NCBI GenBank assembly: GCA_022266195.1
Contig: WHVY01000004.1
Span: 5,473,501 to 5,537,500, forward strand
Direction: 5' to 3'
Source of the DNA: Tetranychus cinnabarinus
Lineage: Eukaryota > Arthropoda > Arachnida > Trombidiformes > Tetranychidae
Length of the DNA stretch: 64,000 nt
Part shown: piece by piece, positions 48,901 through 61,050 of the stretch
How the letters are laid out: every line of letters begins with the position of its first letter
Numbering within the stretch: position 1 is the first letter of the stretch
The notes under the pieces: generated by a model
What the model saw: the letters and a program-made list of their open reading frames with translations, nothing else
Told to the model about the DNA's origin: nothing
Database searches by the model: none
Program-made: the position numbers and the translations under genes

Positions 48901-51900
48901 GATCTTCATAATGAAAATGCCCATTATTTTACAGTCAACTTCAAGATTCTTGAAACTGATGGCCAATACACCTAGAATGCTAAATTTAAACTCAAACATG
49001 ATACAATGAAGAGTTTTATGGAAATAAAAATAGTTCGGTTTTAAATGAACAATCCAACACTTAAGCTGCAATTTATCAACTTTAATTTTAGCAAAGGATT
49101 TAAATCCAAAACAAGGAGCGACTCTTGTCTATCAAGCTTCATGTTGCTGGTAAAACCATTTTTACTCTTCATAAGCATCAACAATGATTCAATTGCTTCT
49201 TTGTTTACAGTTCACTCATCATCTGTTTTGCACCTCATGATGATTCTACTCTGTAATACAACATGCAGTAAACAAGTAATGAGATTGGCATAGAAAGGAA
49301 GAAGGAAGAAAAAGTTTTCTTCTTTTCCCTTTTCTACTTTTCTCTTTACCTCTTTTCTCACTTCTCTCTTCATGATGGTGATGATGACGATTCTCCCCTT
49401 AAATGCATTACTTGCCTCTAATTTGTACCTCCAAGCCCAACATAACTCTAAATTGTTACCAAATTACTAGTCCTTCTCACATTTCTTGAGCTCTTTTTTT
49501 TTGTTACCTCATAATATTAATAACAACACAGCTCTTTGCACACTCAAAACCATTTCAATGTTGATCAAACATGCAAGGTGCTCATTTCGATGAGAAACAA
49601 AAGCAACATTATCTTTTCATTCACTTTACCATTCTAATCTTGTATCGCCATTTTACTCCTTTTCCTTCGAACATGTCTTTTCTTTAACCAATTTTGTTTC
49701 GTTTTCATGTTGATTTTGCTGATCTTTTTGTTCCTTTTATCTTACAGAATCTAATTTTTTGCTTCTCTTTTTTGCCCTCTTCTCATCTTGCAAAGCTTCT
49801 TTTTTCCCCATTCTCTCAGTGTTTTTCATCCTCATCATCTTACCTTTTTTTCTCAACCTTTTTCTTCACTTGAAATGACAAGCTTTAACCATATTCTGTA
49901 GACATTTGAAACTCTCTTTTAGCCTGGAGCTTTTACTGAAAAACACTTTTTTCTTCTTACCTTTTTCGAGTTTAAAGTTTTTTCCTTTGCAAACAATTCA
50001 TCTTTCATCATCATTATGGTCATCGTGTTTACTGTTTCATTTCATTGCAACATTTACACTTGAATGATTCCTTTCCTTCCGATGGCTTAGTTTGAATGCC
50101 GATTCATTCATGATTACTCCTCTTTGGTAAGGATGGAAGAGAAGAAACAAAATAAATGAATTTTTTTCTCTCAGTTTTAACCTTCTTGTGCATAAAAACA
50201 AATTGCAATCATGTTTTGAATGAACGTAAAACAAGCTTGTGTTTGTCTTTTTTTTCTCGTCTATTTGATTTTCCCTCTCATCTTGATCAATGTACCATAT
50301 TATGTGTTATATTTAATGATATTTATTTGAAGGTGCAGAGAGAAAAGAAAGAGATAAATATCATTACAAGAAGCAACCGATGAGAGTAACTATTGGCCTC
50401 CATTGTATGTTAGTCTTATTAGCTTTCATTGTAATAATAGCAACAGCAATAATAATAAGGAATGATGATGATGATTATAATAATAATGATAATAAGACGA
50501 ATAACAATTGTGTCATATTGAGTTTCATGGTTTTGACCTTAACCATTGTTTGACTTTACCTGAATAACAATTGCTATTACAACAGTAAACATGCTATTAG
50601 AGCCACAAAAAAGTCAAATGAATTCATGTAATACAAGTAATCAACTAACAGAGTGACAAAATTGTGTCACAATTTTTGGTTGTAAGACTTTATTTAAACT
50701 TTACAAAGTTATCACGTTGGGAAATTGGGGAAATTATCAGTTAATGGTAGGAAGGAACCATACGCTCTTAGGAAGAGAAACGAAAACACTGACCACTGAC
50801 ACTAAAGTGTTTGTGAAAACTCAATCAAAGGTCACAGCTATTCCTCTCTGTTAGTTTTCATAGCAATAAATTGACTCGATCTGTATATATTATTCGCTTC
50901 CGAGTCAATAACCGAATAACCGATTTAGAATATTAAGTTTGCGGTTGTGCCCTTGAGCTCATTTGCGAGTTTTCGAACTGGCAACTATTCATCAACTAAA
51001 TTGTTTGAACAAGAACAGAAAAAAATTTTTCTAACGTTGAACGGAATAAATGGATGAATCTATTCGGGATCTCCACTAACTCGTCAACATGTACATTGCA
51101 TCGATAGTTAAAGAACTGAAAATTTTCAATCTAATGTGATGCTTTTTTTAAACCATCTACAATGACAGTCATTTAAACAATAAATTTCTCATCATTTTTG
51201 GTACCCAACATGCTTCACATATTTCAAAATAGTCATTCCAATGAATTTGCAATAATATTTTACAAATTGTCATTTTTGTCAACTTTTGTATTCAATGATT
51301 CGATAGGCTGATGGATTCGATTGAAAGACTTTCATCCGAATGTTGAACAGAAAACTTTTGGACCTCTTTCAACACATACAATCACTACGACATTTCAACC
51401 TGAGAGTGACGCAGTTGTTGAATAATAATGAAATTATCATCCAATATAGACTTGCAGCATTGATTGTTTCATTTGCATGAGCTTGGACAGGAAAAATTAA
51501 GAAAGAATGAAGGAAAAAAGGTGAAAGGAAAAAAGTTGATATTGTTCTGTACAAGTTTTTATCTCGATTTGTACCAAGTTTTTGCTTCTCATCCAACTGC
51601 AGCTATTCGACTAATGGAATGAGAATGAAAAAAAAACAGAGAAAAGAATTGTTCAACTTACAAGAAAGTTGAGTGTAAAGAGAAGGAAAAGAAACCAAAA
51701 AATGATGAATCTTTATGGCACATTTGTGCAGAGCAACGACTAACCCTTTGATCATAGTCAATTAAACCAATCAACTATATCGCAACAATTGCGCTTTACT
51801 TTACTCCCAGTGTAATAGCATCAATCATCAGTAAGCCAGGATTTACACAAGACAATAATTCAACAATCAACAACAGTAACATCAGGGTTACTGGAAAAGT

Positions 51901-52589
51901 TTCAATTTTTGCCCAATTTCTCTACCTTCTTCTCCTCACTGGGAACAGTTTTTTTTCACCTCTTTTCCTACTGCAGTTGATGAAAAAAGTGAGCAAAAAA
52001 TCAAACAGAAATGAGAGGAAAAATTTTACCCAAGGTTGATATTACATGATAACATTTTGCTTCTCTTTTCTTACATTAACCATAATTCTGATAAACTTTT
52101 TTCCCTCTTCATCTTCATTCCATGTTTATTTTCTTGGATTTGTTTCTCTTCTTTTCAATAACTTGAGACATTTTTCATTGGCCCATTAAACTTGGCCATC
52201 TCATCATTCACCTTACAATCATCATTATCCTTCTCATGTCATCTTTGACCATCTTATTCAAAGATTTCATTTCATATCAAGTTAATTTAACATCAAACAA
52301 CTCATTGATTTGGTCTCTTTTTTCATCCTTCATCACTCCATGTTTTGTTAACCTTTCTAGTTGACCCTTTGCTGAGTCTGATTAATCATTAGTTGATTGA
52401 CTACTATTATTTGCTTTACCAGTTTCCATTCAATATGATGTTTGCTTTATTTCCGTTTTTTGACGAATTGATCAAATTCACTTTCAATGAATTATATTTT
52501 TGAGTTTTTCCAGCTTTCTATTTATCAAGCCAAGAATCGAGAATAGAAACAGTTCATTCCAAGTTGCGAAAATTCAGTAAAGTTAAATA

Positions 52590-52613
52590 CTCGAAAATTT
52601 GAAAATTTTCGAG
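52590..52613. repeat. 24-bp near-perfect palindrome
   Basis: CTCGAAAATTT and AAATTTTCGAG are complementary arms of 11 bp separated by GA. Intronic; function unknown. Confidence 0.75.
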
Positions 52614-54972
52614 AAAATTTTACTTTTCACTTTTGGAGCCTTGTTTGATAGATTTTAGCTCGAATTTTGCCTGTTAATGTTTTTGAAAAGTTGATTGGAA
52701 TAACCACAAATTACAAGAGTTCATCATGTGAATGAATAATAGGTCCGAAAATTTCCATGCTTATTCTTTAACTTGTGTCAAAGAGAGATGTTCAAAAACG
52801 AAGACAAAAAGTGGTTGCAAAGATTTCGATGACAAACGCAAGAAAAAGATGATCAAAAGTGATTCTCAAGCAAACTGTTATCGAGATTTTCATTGATCTA
52901 TTCCCAGTATCTGCTGACAAGTGACTTTTCAACGATTAAAATTGAAGATTGAAACATTTGAAACGATGTAATGAAAACAGTTTAACGAATGGAGCAAAAA
53001 CAGAAAAGGTCAATCCAAGAAGTTTGATTCATCTTTGATTGAATTTTTGCTTAGAAACATTTTCAACAGATTTTTTTGCTCAAGAAAATCACTGTTTTTC
53101 AATTTTTTCACTTAGATTGATTTGAAAATTGATTCTTACTGAAAACTTTCATTTCACATGCATTTTTCTTATCAATACACAATTTGATTTTGAAATTTTG
53201 TTGTAAATGCTAAATAAGTTAACAAAGTGGTCATGAATTGGCAAAAGTCCAAGAAAAGCTGAATGGGAAAAGGCTGGATTGAAGGAAAAAGGTTGAAATT
53301 TGGATTCATTGGAAGGTAAAATTGTCTAGAAACTGGGCAAATATATTCATGCAAAATATAAAGACGCAAATCAGTTAATATTTGATATCATACATGAAGG
53401 AAGCTGAGTGAATGTGGCACATGAAAAGGTACATGAGAAAAAAAATGTAAGGAGAAGAGGCAAAAAAGTAGAAATCTGTTTTAAAAGTTTCGATAAAAGC
53501 ATTTATGCATGAAAAAGGAAAGGAAGTAAAAAAAGTTATTGGGAAACGAAATTCAAGATGAAAAAAGGTAAAGTGATTTGAGTAATAATATGCTGATGAA
53601 GAAAATGTAAGAAAAAGAAAAAAAAAGAAAGTTTCATCAGATGAATACATGGATAACTGTAGAGCAAGATTTTGCAGGATGATGATGATGATTGGTGGAA
53701 TCAATGATGAAAAGAAAACGATGATAGAAAAGGAAGTTAGAGAGGAAGGAATAACCTGTGGAGAGTGAGCTCAAAGCACTAAATTGAAGTGGATTTCCTA
53801 TCATGAATACGTAATCATGGTTTTCCTTATCATCATCATTTCAATCTTTTGACTTTTTGAACTTGATTCTTTTCAAATGTCTTTCAATCGCTTATCCAAT
53901 AATGAGTTGAAATATTGTGCCAATTTAGATTACAGAAGATGAGGTAAAATCAATAATTTTATTGCTCACTTCAGAGTCTCAGCCTAAAACTGTAAACCCA
54001 AGTTAGGCATAAGAGCGTCAAAAGATGTAAATGTTGGAAACTATCATTTCGCTGCATTTCGATATTGATTTTTGCTCAACGAACATTGATTTTTTACAAA
54101 AGTTTCTCGTCGAGACTCACATTTCCTAACCATAAAATGGATAGGAAAATTGGATGAAAATTGCAAAATATCTTGTGCCAAAGTGTCAAACTGATGGACT
54201 TTAAAAACCAATAAATCAATTTAAAACGATTCCAATCTGTTCAATTTTCAAACCCAAATGTCAATAACGAGCTGGAAAAGATTCATTCATTGAAAGCGAT
54301 GTTGGCACTGGCGACTTCGTAGTGAAAAAAGCATAAAATCGCACAAACGTGTTTTCATTGCGATGTAAGATTCTTTTATTTTTGCAATTTTTCAACTTTT
54401 GATCTAAAGCAAAGCAAAGCATCTTTTGCTAAAGAAAAGTTTGATTCAAAAGTTTTGTCTATTCTACACAGTAATGTACTAATTAGTACACTTTACCTTG
54501 CTCCTCAAGCCACAACTGACGAAACAAATTGAATAGACAAATTTGGTTAAACTCTTGAGGTTATTGAAAGGAAGTGAAAAGCAAATCAGGCTAATGTCAT
54601 CTAAAAGAGTGAATAAAGTGTGAGAAAGTTTTCAAATTGAACAATTTAAAAAAGATATTGATTTTGTTTAAAAAGTAGAGGCAGAAAATTTGCTGGAACC
54701 AAAAGCAAAAGAAAATCGATTCTTGGTAAATATTAATAATCAGATAGCATTATAATGTTTGCAAATGCGAGGTTGAAGTAAAGTGAAGGGAAAAAGCAGA
54801 AAGCAAGAGAAGTCGATAAAATATAAATCATGTAATGTTTGTCGAGTACAAAAAGTAAGTTGACAAAAGGATGAAAATTTTCAAAGTGCATAAGTATTGG
54901 ATAAAATGTGACAAAATTTAAATTTCGACTTCTTTTTTTCCTGTTGTTGTTTGGGTAAAAAAAGTTTCGCTT

Positions 54973-55005
54973 CCATTTTCTTGTGTCAAAGGAACAAGAA
55001 AATGG
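54973..55005. repeat. perfect 12-bp inverted repeat with 9-nt loop
   Basis: CCATTTTCTTGT (54973-54984) and ACAAGAAAATGG (54994-55005) are exact complements around a 9-nt spacer. It would form a simple hairpin in the exchanger intron transcript. Confidence 0.85.
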
Positions 55006-58000
55006 TTTGCTTTTTGCATCATTTGAAAACTTTTGCTAACAGTTTAGCTCAACTTGGATAAGTAAATGTTGAATGAATGTCACTCTTGGTTTTACATGAT
55101 TGTATTATTGCAAGAGAAGATGAATTGCATTGCAGGTTAAAGGCCAAGTTGAGTCTTAATATTTTCTTGCTCTTCATCCTCTAATAAGGTGAGTGAATAA
55201 AGAGCTTGAAACAACTTGAAACAAGAATCAGTTACAATGGTGAAAAGATGATGATGATGATGAATTTGGTCGAGTGAGAAAGAGTAAACTGTTGATGGAA
55301 AAATGTTGATAATGACTGGAAAGCGAACGATTTTTCCATTCTTATATCAATTTCAATTCACGAATTTCCCTTTTCTCTTTCATTTCATATTCAAATTTGT
55401 TTCTCTTCACATGGCAGAACTAAATATCAAAGACGAGAAAACATGAAATCTCTCAAGGAAAACATCTTTTTATATACAAAATTCATTCACAAGTGACATT
55501 TGCCTTTCTATTTTTTCGTCTATTCCAATGTTTACTCATTCCGTATTTATGTCTATTCATGGGCTCAATAATTTTTCTCTCTTTTTGATTATGAAAATGA
55601 GTTTATCTACTTTCAATGTTTCTTCCTTTCAAAATCTGTAACCATCATTGAATTAAACTGCAAGACACTCGAGGAAAAAAGCTGTTTCCAGGAAAAGTCA
55701 AAAAACAGTTGGCATTCAAATATTGCATTACATTAATCATTTGCTTGAGAAACACGAAAATTAACTTTTCTCGACTCCTTTTGCAAGACAAAAACTCGCG
55801 ATAATTTGACGTTTAAATCGATATTAAAATCAACATTTCGAAACTAAAAGACTCCGATCCAAAAACTTGTCAATATAAAGAAAAGACAAAAAGTGAAAAT
55901 TAATTTTAACTGTTACTCTTTGGCAAAACAACAAAGTTGCTTAAGGAATATTTAAATGCAAAATTAAATAATTAGTCAAAGTTGAATGTAAATGTTTTCC
56001 GTTTGAAAAGTCAATTATATTGGTTCGTTTAATGATAATGTTTTGGTTAACCTTCAGTAATTTGATAGGATTTACATATGAAATTACATATGTTTAGTTT
56101 CAAGTTTAGGTTTATGCAAATTTGGCTGCAAAAAAGGAATCAATTATTGAATAATTAGCAAATTAAAAAGTTAAAGTTTGGACTGAATGAAGGAAGTTTT
56201 GCTTTTTTTCAAAACAAAAAAACATTATTGTTCACAGAGTTACGTTTCGATACAATGACACACTTGTGGTTGTTATAATGTTACAATGTATTGATTGGCT
56301 TATTTGGACAATCCGATCATTAGATTAGCCAAGAATTAGGAATCCAAAGTGATCACTGATCAGAATGATTATTACAAAGATAATGACAATGTTTACGACT
56401 TATTTTGCTTCTTCTCGATACTTTTGTAGAGACAAAGTAAAAAGACAGTTTCACCTCAAGTTACCATTTCCTTATTAATAGAGCAATACTGAAATGCTGA
56501 TTGCCTTGCCATTTATATCCTCAAGTACTGAGTGTCACTCACGTTGCCATTATCACCATGAAAACATGAACCCACTTGTCTAACTGTTCAGCATCATGAG
56601 CATAATGATAATGATTTGGAGCACACAAAAAGTGAAACAAGAAAACTGATGGGCAAAGTTGCACGTTGTCCAAGTAACATCATTCATCTAACATGAAATA
56701 GCTTCTCATCTTTTTGTTTATGCAAACAATTAATAATCATTCCATACTTTACCTTGTTCATTACCAATAGGCATCAATAAATCCAACTGTTATGGCATGT
56801 TATTTGCTTTCATCTGGTCAAGTTTTGCACAAGAGCAGAAATAATGTTTATGAAAATCATTTGAATGCGAATATTGAAAACAACAATTTAGGAGTGAAAA
56901 GTTGAAGTGCCAAATGAAACTAGATGATGAATGAGTCAATTTTGGTAAAGAAATTTAACTTTTATTCAGTAATTGCTGCAATTAATTAATCACTAATTGA
57001 TTGTCATCAACTAAATGTTTGTATAAATAGCTAAAGGGCAAGTTTTCATGAATATTTATTACACAATTATGAATCATTATAAGATGAACAAGTAACTGTC
57101 AAGAAAATGGCTTTTCGTATCATTCACTGTTGATGCACAGAAAGGCAAAGTACGACAAGTATTGTGAGTATTTTTCCTCACTTGCGCTTGTTTGTGGTCT
57201 AACCTCAGGTGTTGAAGTCTTAATATTCGTATCGTGAGTTTCAATGAATGGATTAACAGCGTTTATAGCTTTACATCTCCAATTCATGTTTTTCGACATA
57301 AACGATTGATAAAACAAGAAAAAAGATTTCGCGCGTGCCGGTATGTGCTAAGGTAATGTTTAACGCTTGCGTGAAACTTCGAACATTTCTCAATGGGAAA
57401 AGCCTTGATTTTGACAAAGTTCAGTTTTGACTTTGAATTTTCTTCGAATTGATTAAAAGCATTTTGCCAAACATTTAATCTGTGTTGGCTTGTTACCAGA
57501 CTGACTCTTGAATGAATTTTGTGGCGAAATTGAGATGAATTTCATTTTTCCGAACATTTTTGTTTCATTTAAAATATTGGACAATTTTTGCACCGCTTCT
57601 AGCACTTGAAGAGAAATGCAAAGAAAAATGTCTTTATAGACGTTTCTGTCTCTGTTGAGTCAATGCTGCAAGTTTACTGGAGTTTAACGTTTTCCCTCGA
57701 GTTTGATAACTCATTCTCACCACAATGTAATAAATAAATGTGCTCATCTTTAGCCTTTTTTTATTTCCTCATTTTGCTCTTTCAGTATTTACTTGATATA
57801 CTTGACACGAAGGAAAGATAAAGATGAAGATGGAAACGAGAAAAATAGGAATATATTGAACATTTTGTTCACTTTTTTTGTTTTTTTTCTTTCTGCGCTT
57901 ATTCTTTCCCTTTTTTCACTTTCCTCGAATGATATAATAACTCAAAGTGTAGAGGATTCTTGTGAAATGAGATGAACCTCAAGTCATGTCACACATTTCT

Positions 58001-60251
58001 GTTACTCTTGTGTCCAAAAGTTTTTGCCTTTGAGTGTCTCTTTGAGTGAGTGTTGTCACTATAAACCTTTAGCTTTGACAATGAAAAATTATCATTGAGC
58101 TAAAATTATCCTGTTTACATGGAAAGACAAGCTTTTCTGTCCAAGGTAAAACAAGGTCTTTCCAAGTCTTTTCCAACGCAATTTACATTCTTTACTATTA
58201 TCATTTCTTCTTGCAACAATAAATTACAAATGCTAAATTTAAACCTTACCAAACTTTTAACCGATAAACAGTTTTAAATAATTTCCATCTCATCATGAAT
58301 TGTTTCGAGAGACTCTTGAAACATGGTCAAATCGTTTTTGGAAATAAACTCGGAGACATTTTTCTTTTTTTCCCATTTTCCAATTTTTCTCCAAAACTCT
58401 TTACTCTGCAAAATTAGATTGATTATCAACCCACTTTACTCGACTCTCATTAACTTGATGAAGCTCATTTCAATGATAATGTTGATTAGAGTTGATTGAT
58501 TTGGCTTTTGGGTTGTAAAGAGTATTCAAGCTCTTTATTGGATAGATATTTTGTCTTCTTTTTTTGATTAGCTTGAGTGTAAATCTGATTCTTATGAAAC
58601 TGAATCAACTTTTTTTCACTTTTCTTTTTGCTCTTTTCTTTCTTAATGAAGTTGAACTGAGGTTAGCTCAAGATGTAATGATAAAGATGATGCTAAGTCT
58701 GATGAGTTTTGATGGTAACCAAATGATATTAAAGAGAGAAAAAAGATTTTTCTCTACATCTCTTTCATCAAAAAGAATCAAAAAAAGATACTCTTGATTT
58801 CCCTGGCTTTTATTATTTCATGAGGTTGATGATGATGGAGCTCATTTGCATGATAACATTTATTGATAACCTTTACATTATTCTTCATTTTCATACTTTT
58901 TTCTCATTTCTTGTTGATCCATTTTACCTCTTCACTCGACGATGCCACATGAGTAAAAAGATGCAGCTCGAAACATGAGTGACACTAATAAAAATGAATG
59001 ACATTGGTTCGTTTAATATTAATAGCAATGACGTTTCAGTGTGAAAAGTGATGACGAAGTATCAACTTGCAAAGGTTGAAACAACTCTCTAATCGAAGTA
59101 TCAAGTCAATATTCCAATGAGCTTGAACGGGTCAATATCGAGTTGGCTCCAATCGAAAGTACATCAACTGCCAATGGAAACTCAAAAAACTCTAAAAATA
59201 AACAGTTGATAAACACTCAATGACACAGAATAGGGAATGATTTTTACATGAAAATAATTGTGATAATGATGGAGTGAAAGTTTACCTTCTTTTCAAATGT
59301 TAAATTATTGCAAGATTATTACACTTTTAATGTATAAAGAGATTTATAATCAGAGTAAAATCATATTACAATTCCAATCCATTAAGCAAAGTTGCAATTT
59401 TATTTTTTCTCGCTTCTGGAAACCTTTTTTTCCTCCCTTTTTCCCCAATAAATTGCTAGTTTTTTAAACAACTCTAACTTGATATTATTACAAGGTAAAT
59501 AACAATAAAAACTAATAACATTGAAATGTTAATGTTGATCCAGAAAAGAGGGAAAATGATTCACAGCAATATTTATATAAATAACATTTACACAAACAAC
59601 GATAGCCTGAGTAAATCAAAGTAAATAAAAAATTCAACTTTTTCACTCTACATCCATGAATATAAAAGTTGATCTCTACTGGTAAAGTGTTAAACTCTTA
59701 GGAATTTACAAACTGTGATAATATACATTTTTACAGTCAAACCCTTTTCCTTTTTCTCTCTTTCATGATAATTTCAACTATTCAAAAATGCTATTCAAAT
59801 AACAGCTGAATCAATCATGAAAATGAAATGAAATATTAAACTGTGAAGGAAAGAGCCAACAAAAAAAGATTAAATGAAAAATATTGAACCAAAGAGTTAG
59901 AAAGGTTAACCACTTTTACAAAGTTTTGTAGATGAACTTTTACTTTAAATGAATGATGAGATTACATTTCATAATTGAATGGGAAAAGTTCATTTATTGG
60001 TTGAATAACTTTTTTTCTCGGTAATTCACGGCTCAACCAAGTTACACTTAACCTAATAGAGTCTCCTTCTTCCCTTGCCAATCAACCTGCTTACCTGCCT
60101 TGTAACCGTCAACCTTGTTACTTTTAACAACTCCCTTTGTGCAATTAACTTTAATATCTGTATTAACTCAATCGAGTAATTGTCTAATTGATTTAATTAT
60201 TATCTCAACTTTAAAATTTACCCTTTCAACTTTTTTTGCATCTCTTTACAG

Positions 60252-60447
60252 GTATGAAGCATTGTTAATGTTGATTTGGTATGCTGGTTACGTTTTTTTC
60301 ATGAAGTACAATGAAACGGTTGAAAAGCATCTTAAACAATTAATCTCCCGAGGAAAAGTAAACAATTTGCAAATTAACCCGAAAATGATTCCAGTAGAGT
60401 CTCAAGAAACTGTCGATAAAACGGTTGATCAGATATCGACTTATACT
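60252..60447 (+). CDS. K+-dependent Na+/Ca2+ exchanger, exon 2
   Basis: Continues the exchanger from 33260-34140. The acceptor TTTACAG precedes G-TAT-GAA, which joins with the TG of exon 1 to give W294-Y-E. It codes residues 295-359: the membrane span ALLMLIWYAGYVFFMKYN, whose ending FMKYN is highly characteristic of NCKX proteins, then the start of the large cytoplasmic loop (ETVEKHLKQL and a polar stretch). It ends phase 0 at ACT followed by GTAAGT. The remaining loop and the alpha-2 half must lie on later exons, mostly or wholly beyond the right edge of the window. Confidence 0.93.
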
Positions 60448-60488
60448 GTAAGTACTGGTTTTACCAATTTTTGATGTTTTTATTGCAG

Positions 60489-60518
60489 TCAACCCACTTG
60501 AATATGCAAGTTCAAACT
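60489..60518 (+). CDS. possible 30-nt micro-exon of the exchanger
   Basis: After exon 2 a 41-nt segment runs from GTAAGT to TTTATTGCAG; the following 30 bases (ten codons, phase 0: S-T-H-L-N-M-Q-V-Q-T) end before GTAAAT, a passable donor. It would insert in the variable cytoplasmic loop. No conservation evidence is available, and a 41-nt intron is very short, so this is only a candidate. Confidence 0.25.
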
Positions 60519-61050
60519 GTAAATACCGATTTCCTATCCTTAGAGCACTACTTTTCGAAAAATACAGTTCAAAATTTACAAGTTTTAGTCAAGTACATGG
60601 TTATTGATAAGTAACGCACTGAGAAAATGTTCCTGGGACACAGAAAGGTATCAAGTCTAACAAGTTGTAAGTTTAAGTAAAGAGATTAACAGTTTTGACC
60701 CTTATTTTCTAGAACCTTTCAATTGTACAAATCGACTTATGAACTCAGATTGCTTATGTATAAGCAACGAGTTTGTATTGTGGTAATTCAGGTATTAAGA
60801 TTTGATTAATGCTAAGATGAGTGCAAAAAGAAAAGTTTAGGCTGTTTTTGTTGAACAGCAAACGCATGCGGTGTTTTGAACTTGAAATTTTTTTTATTCA
60901 GTAGATATGAAAATTATTGGATATCGCGTGTCAGAAAACTCAGAAAACTCTTGAAAACAATAATCTACCATAGAAAAATTGATTTGCAAAAAGCAAGTTT
61001 TTTATGACGGACGCACTAATGATTGTGGAAATTGAATTAAAGATAGTTTA
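60519..61050 (+). other. exchanger intron, unique sequence
   Basis: AT-rich sequence with no exon recognised; leads into the tandem repeat array. Confidence 0.5.

Larger units (their letters stand above)
34141..60251 (+). other. 26.1-kb first intron of the exchanger
   Basis: Inferred from the exact phase match of the donor at 34141 (GTAAAG) and acceptor at 60251 (TTTACAG), plus the protein continuity across them. No nested gene is supported on either strand. The longest frames (38812-39108 minus, 41377-41691 plus, 44629-44946 minus, 48685-49071 minus, 53375-53704 minus) are low-complexity or unrecognised and I treat them as chance. Content is AT-rich DNA with microsatellites, alternating purine-rich and pyrimidine-rich blocks, a diverged tandem repeat at 40415-40880 and small inverted repeats. 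Confidence 0.85.

Noticed and set aside
53375..53704. 109-codon minus-strand frame rich in Phe/Ser/Tyr, with similar frames at 39807, 44629 and 48685
   Set aside because: Composition follows purine-rich DNA on the opposite strand; no domain, no conserved start context, and located inside the exchanger intron.
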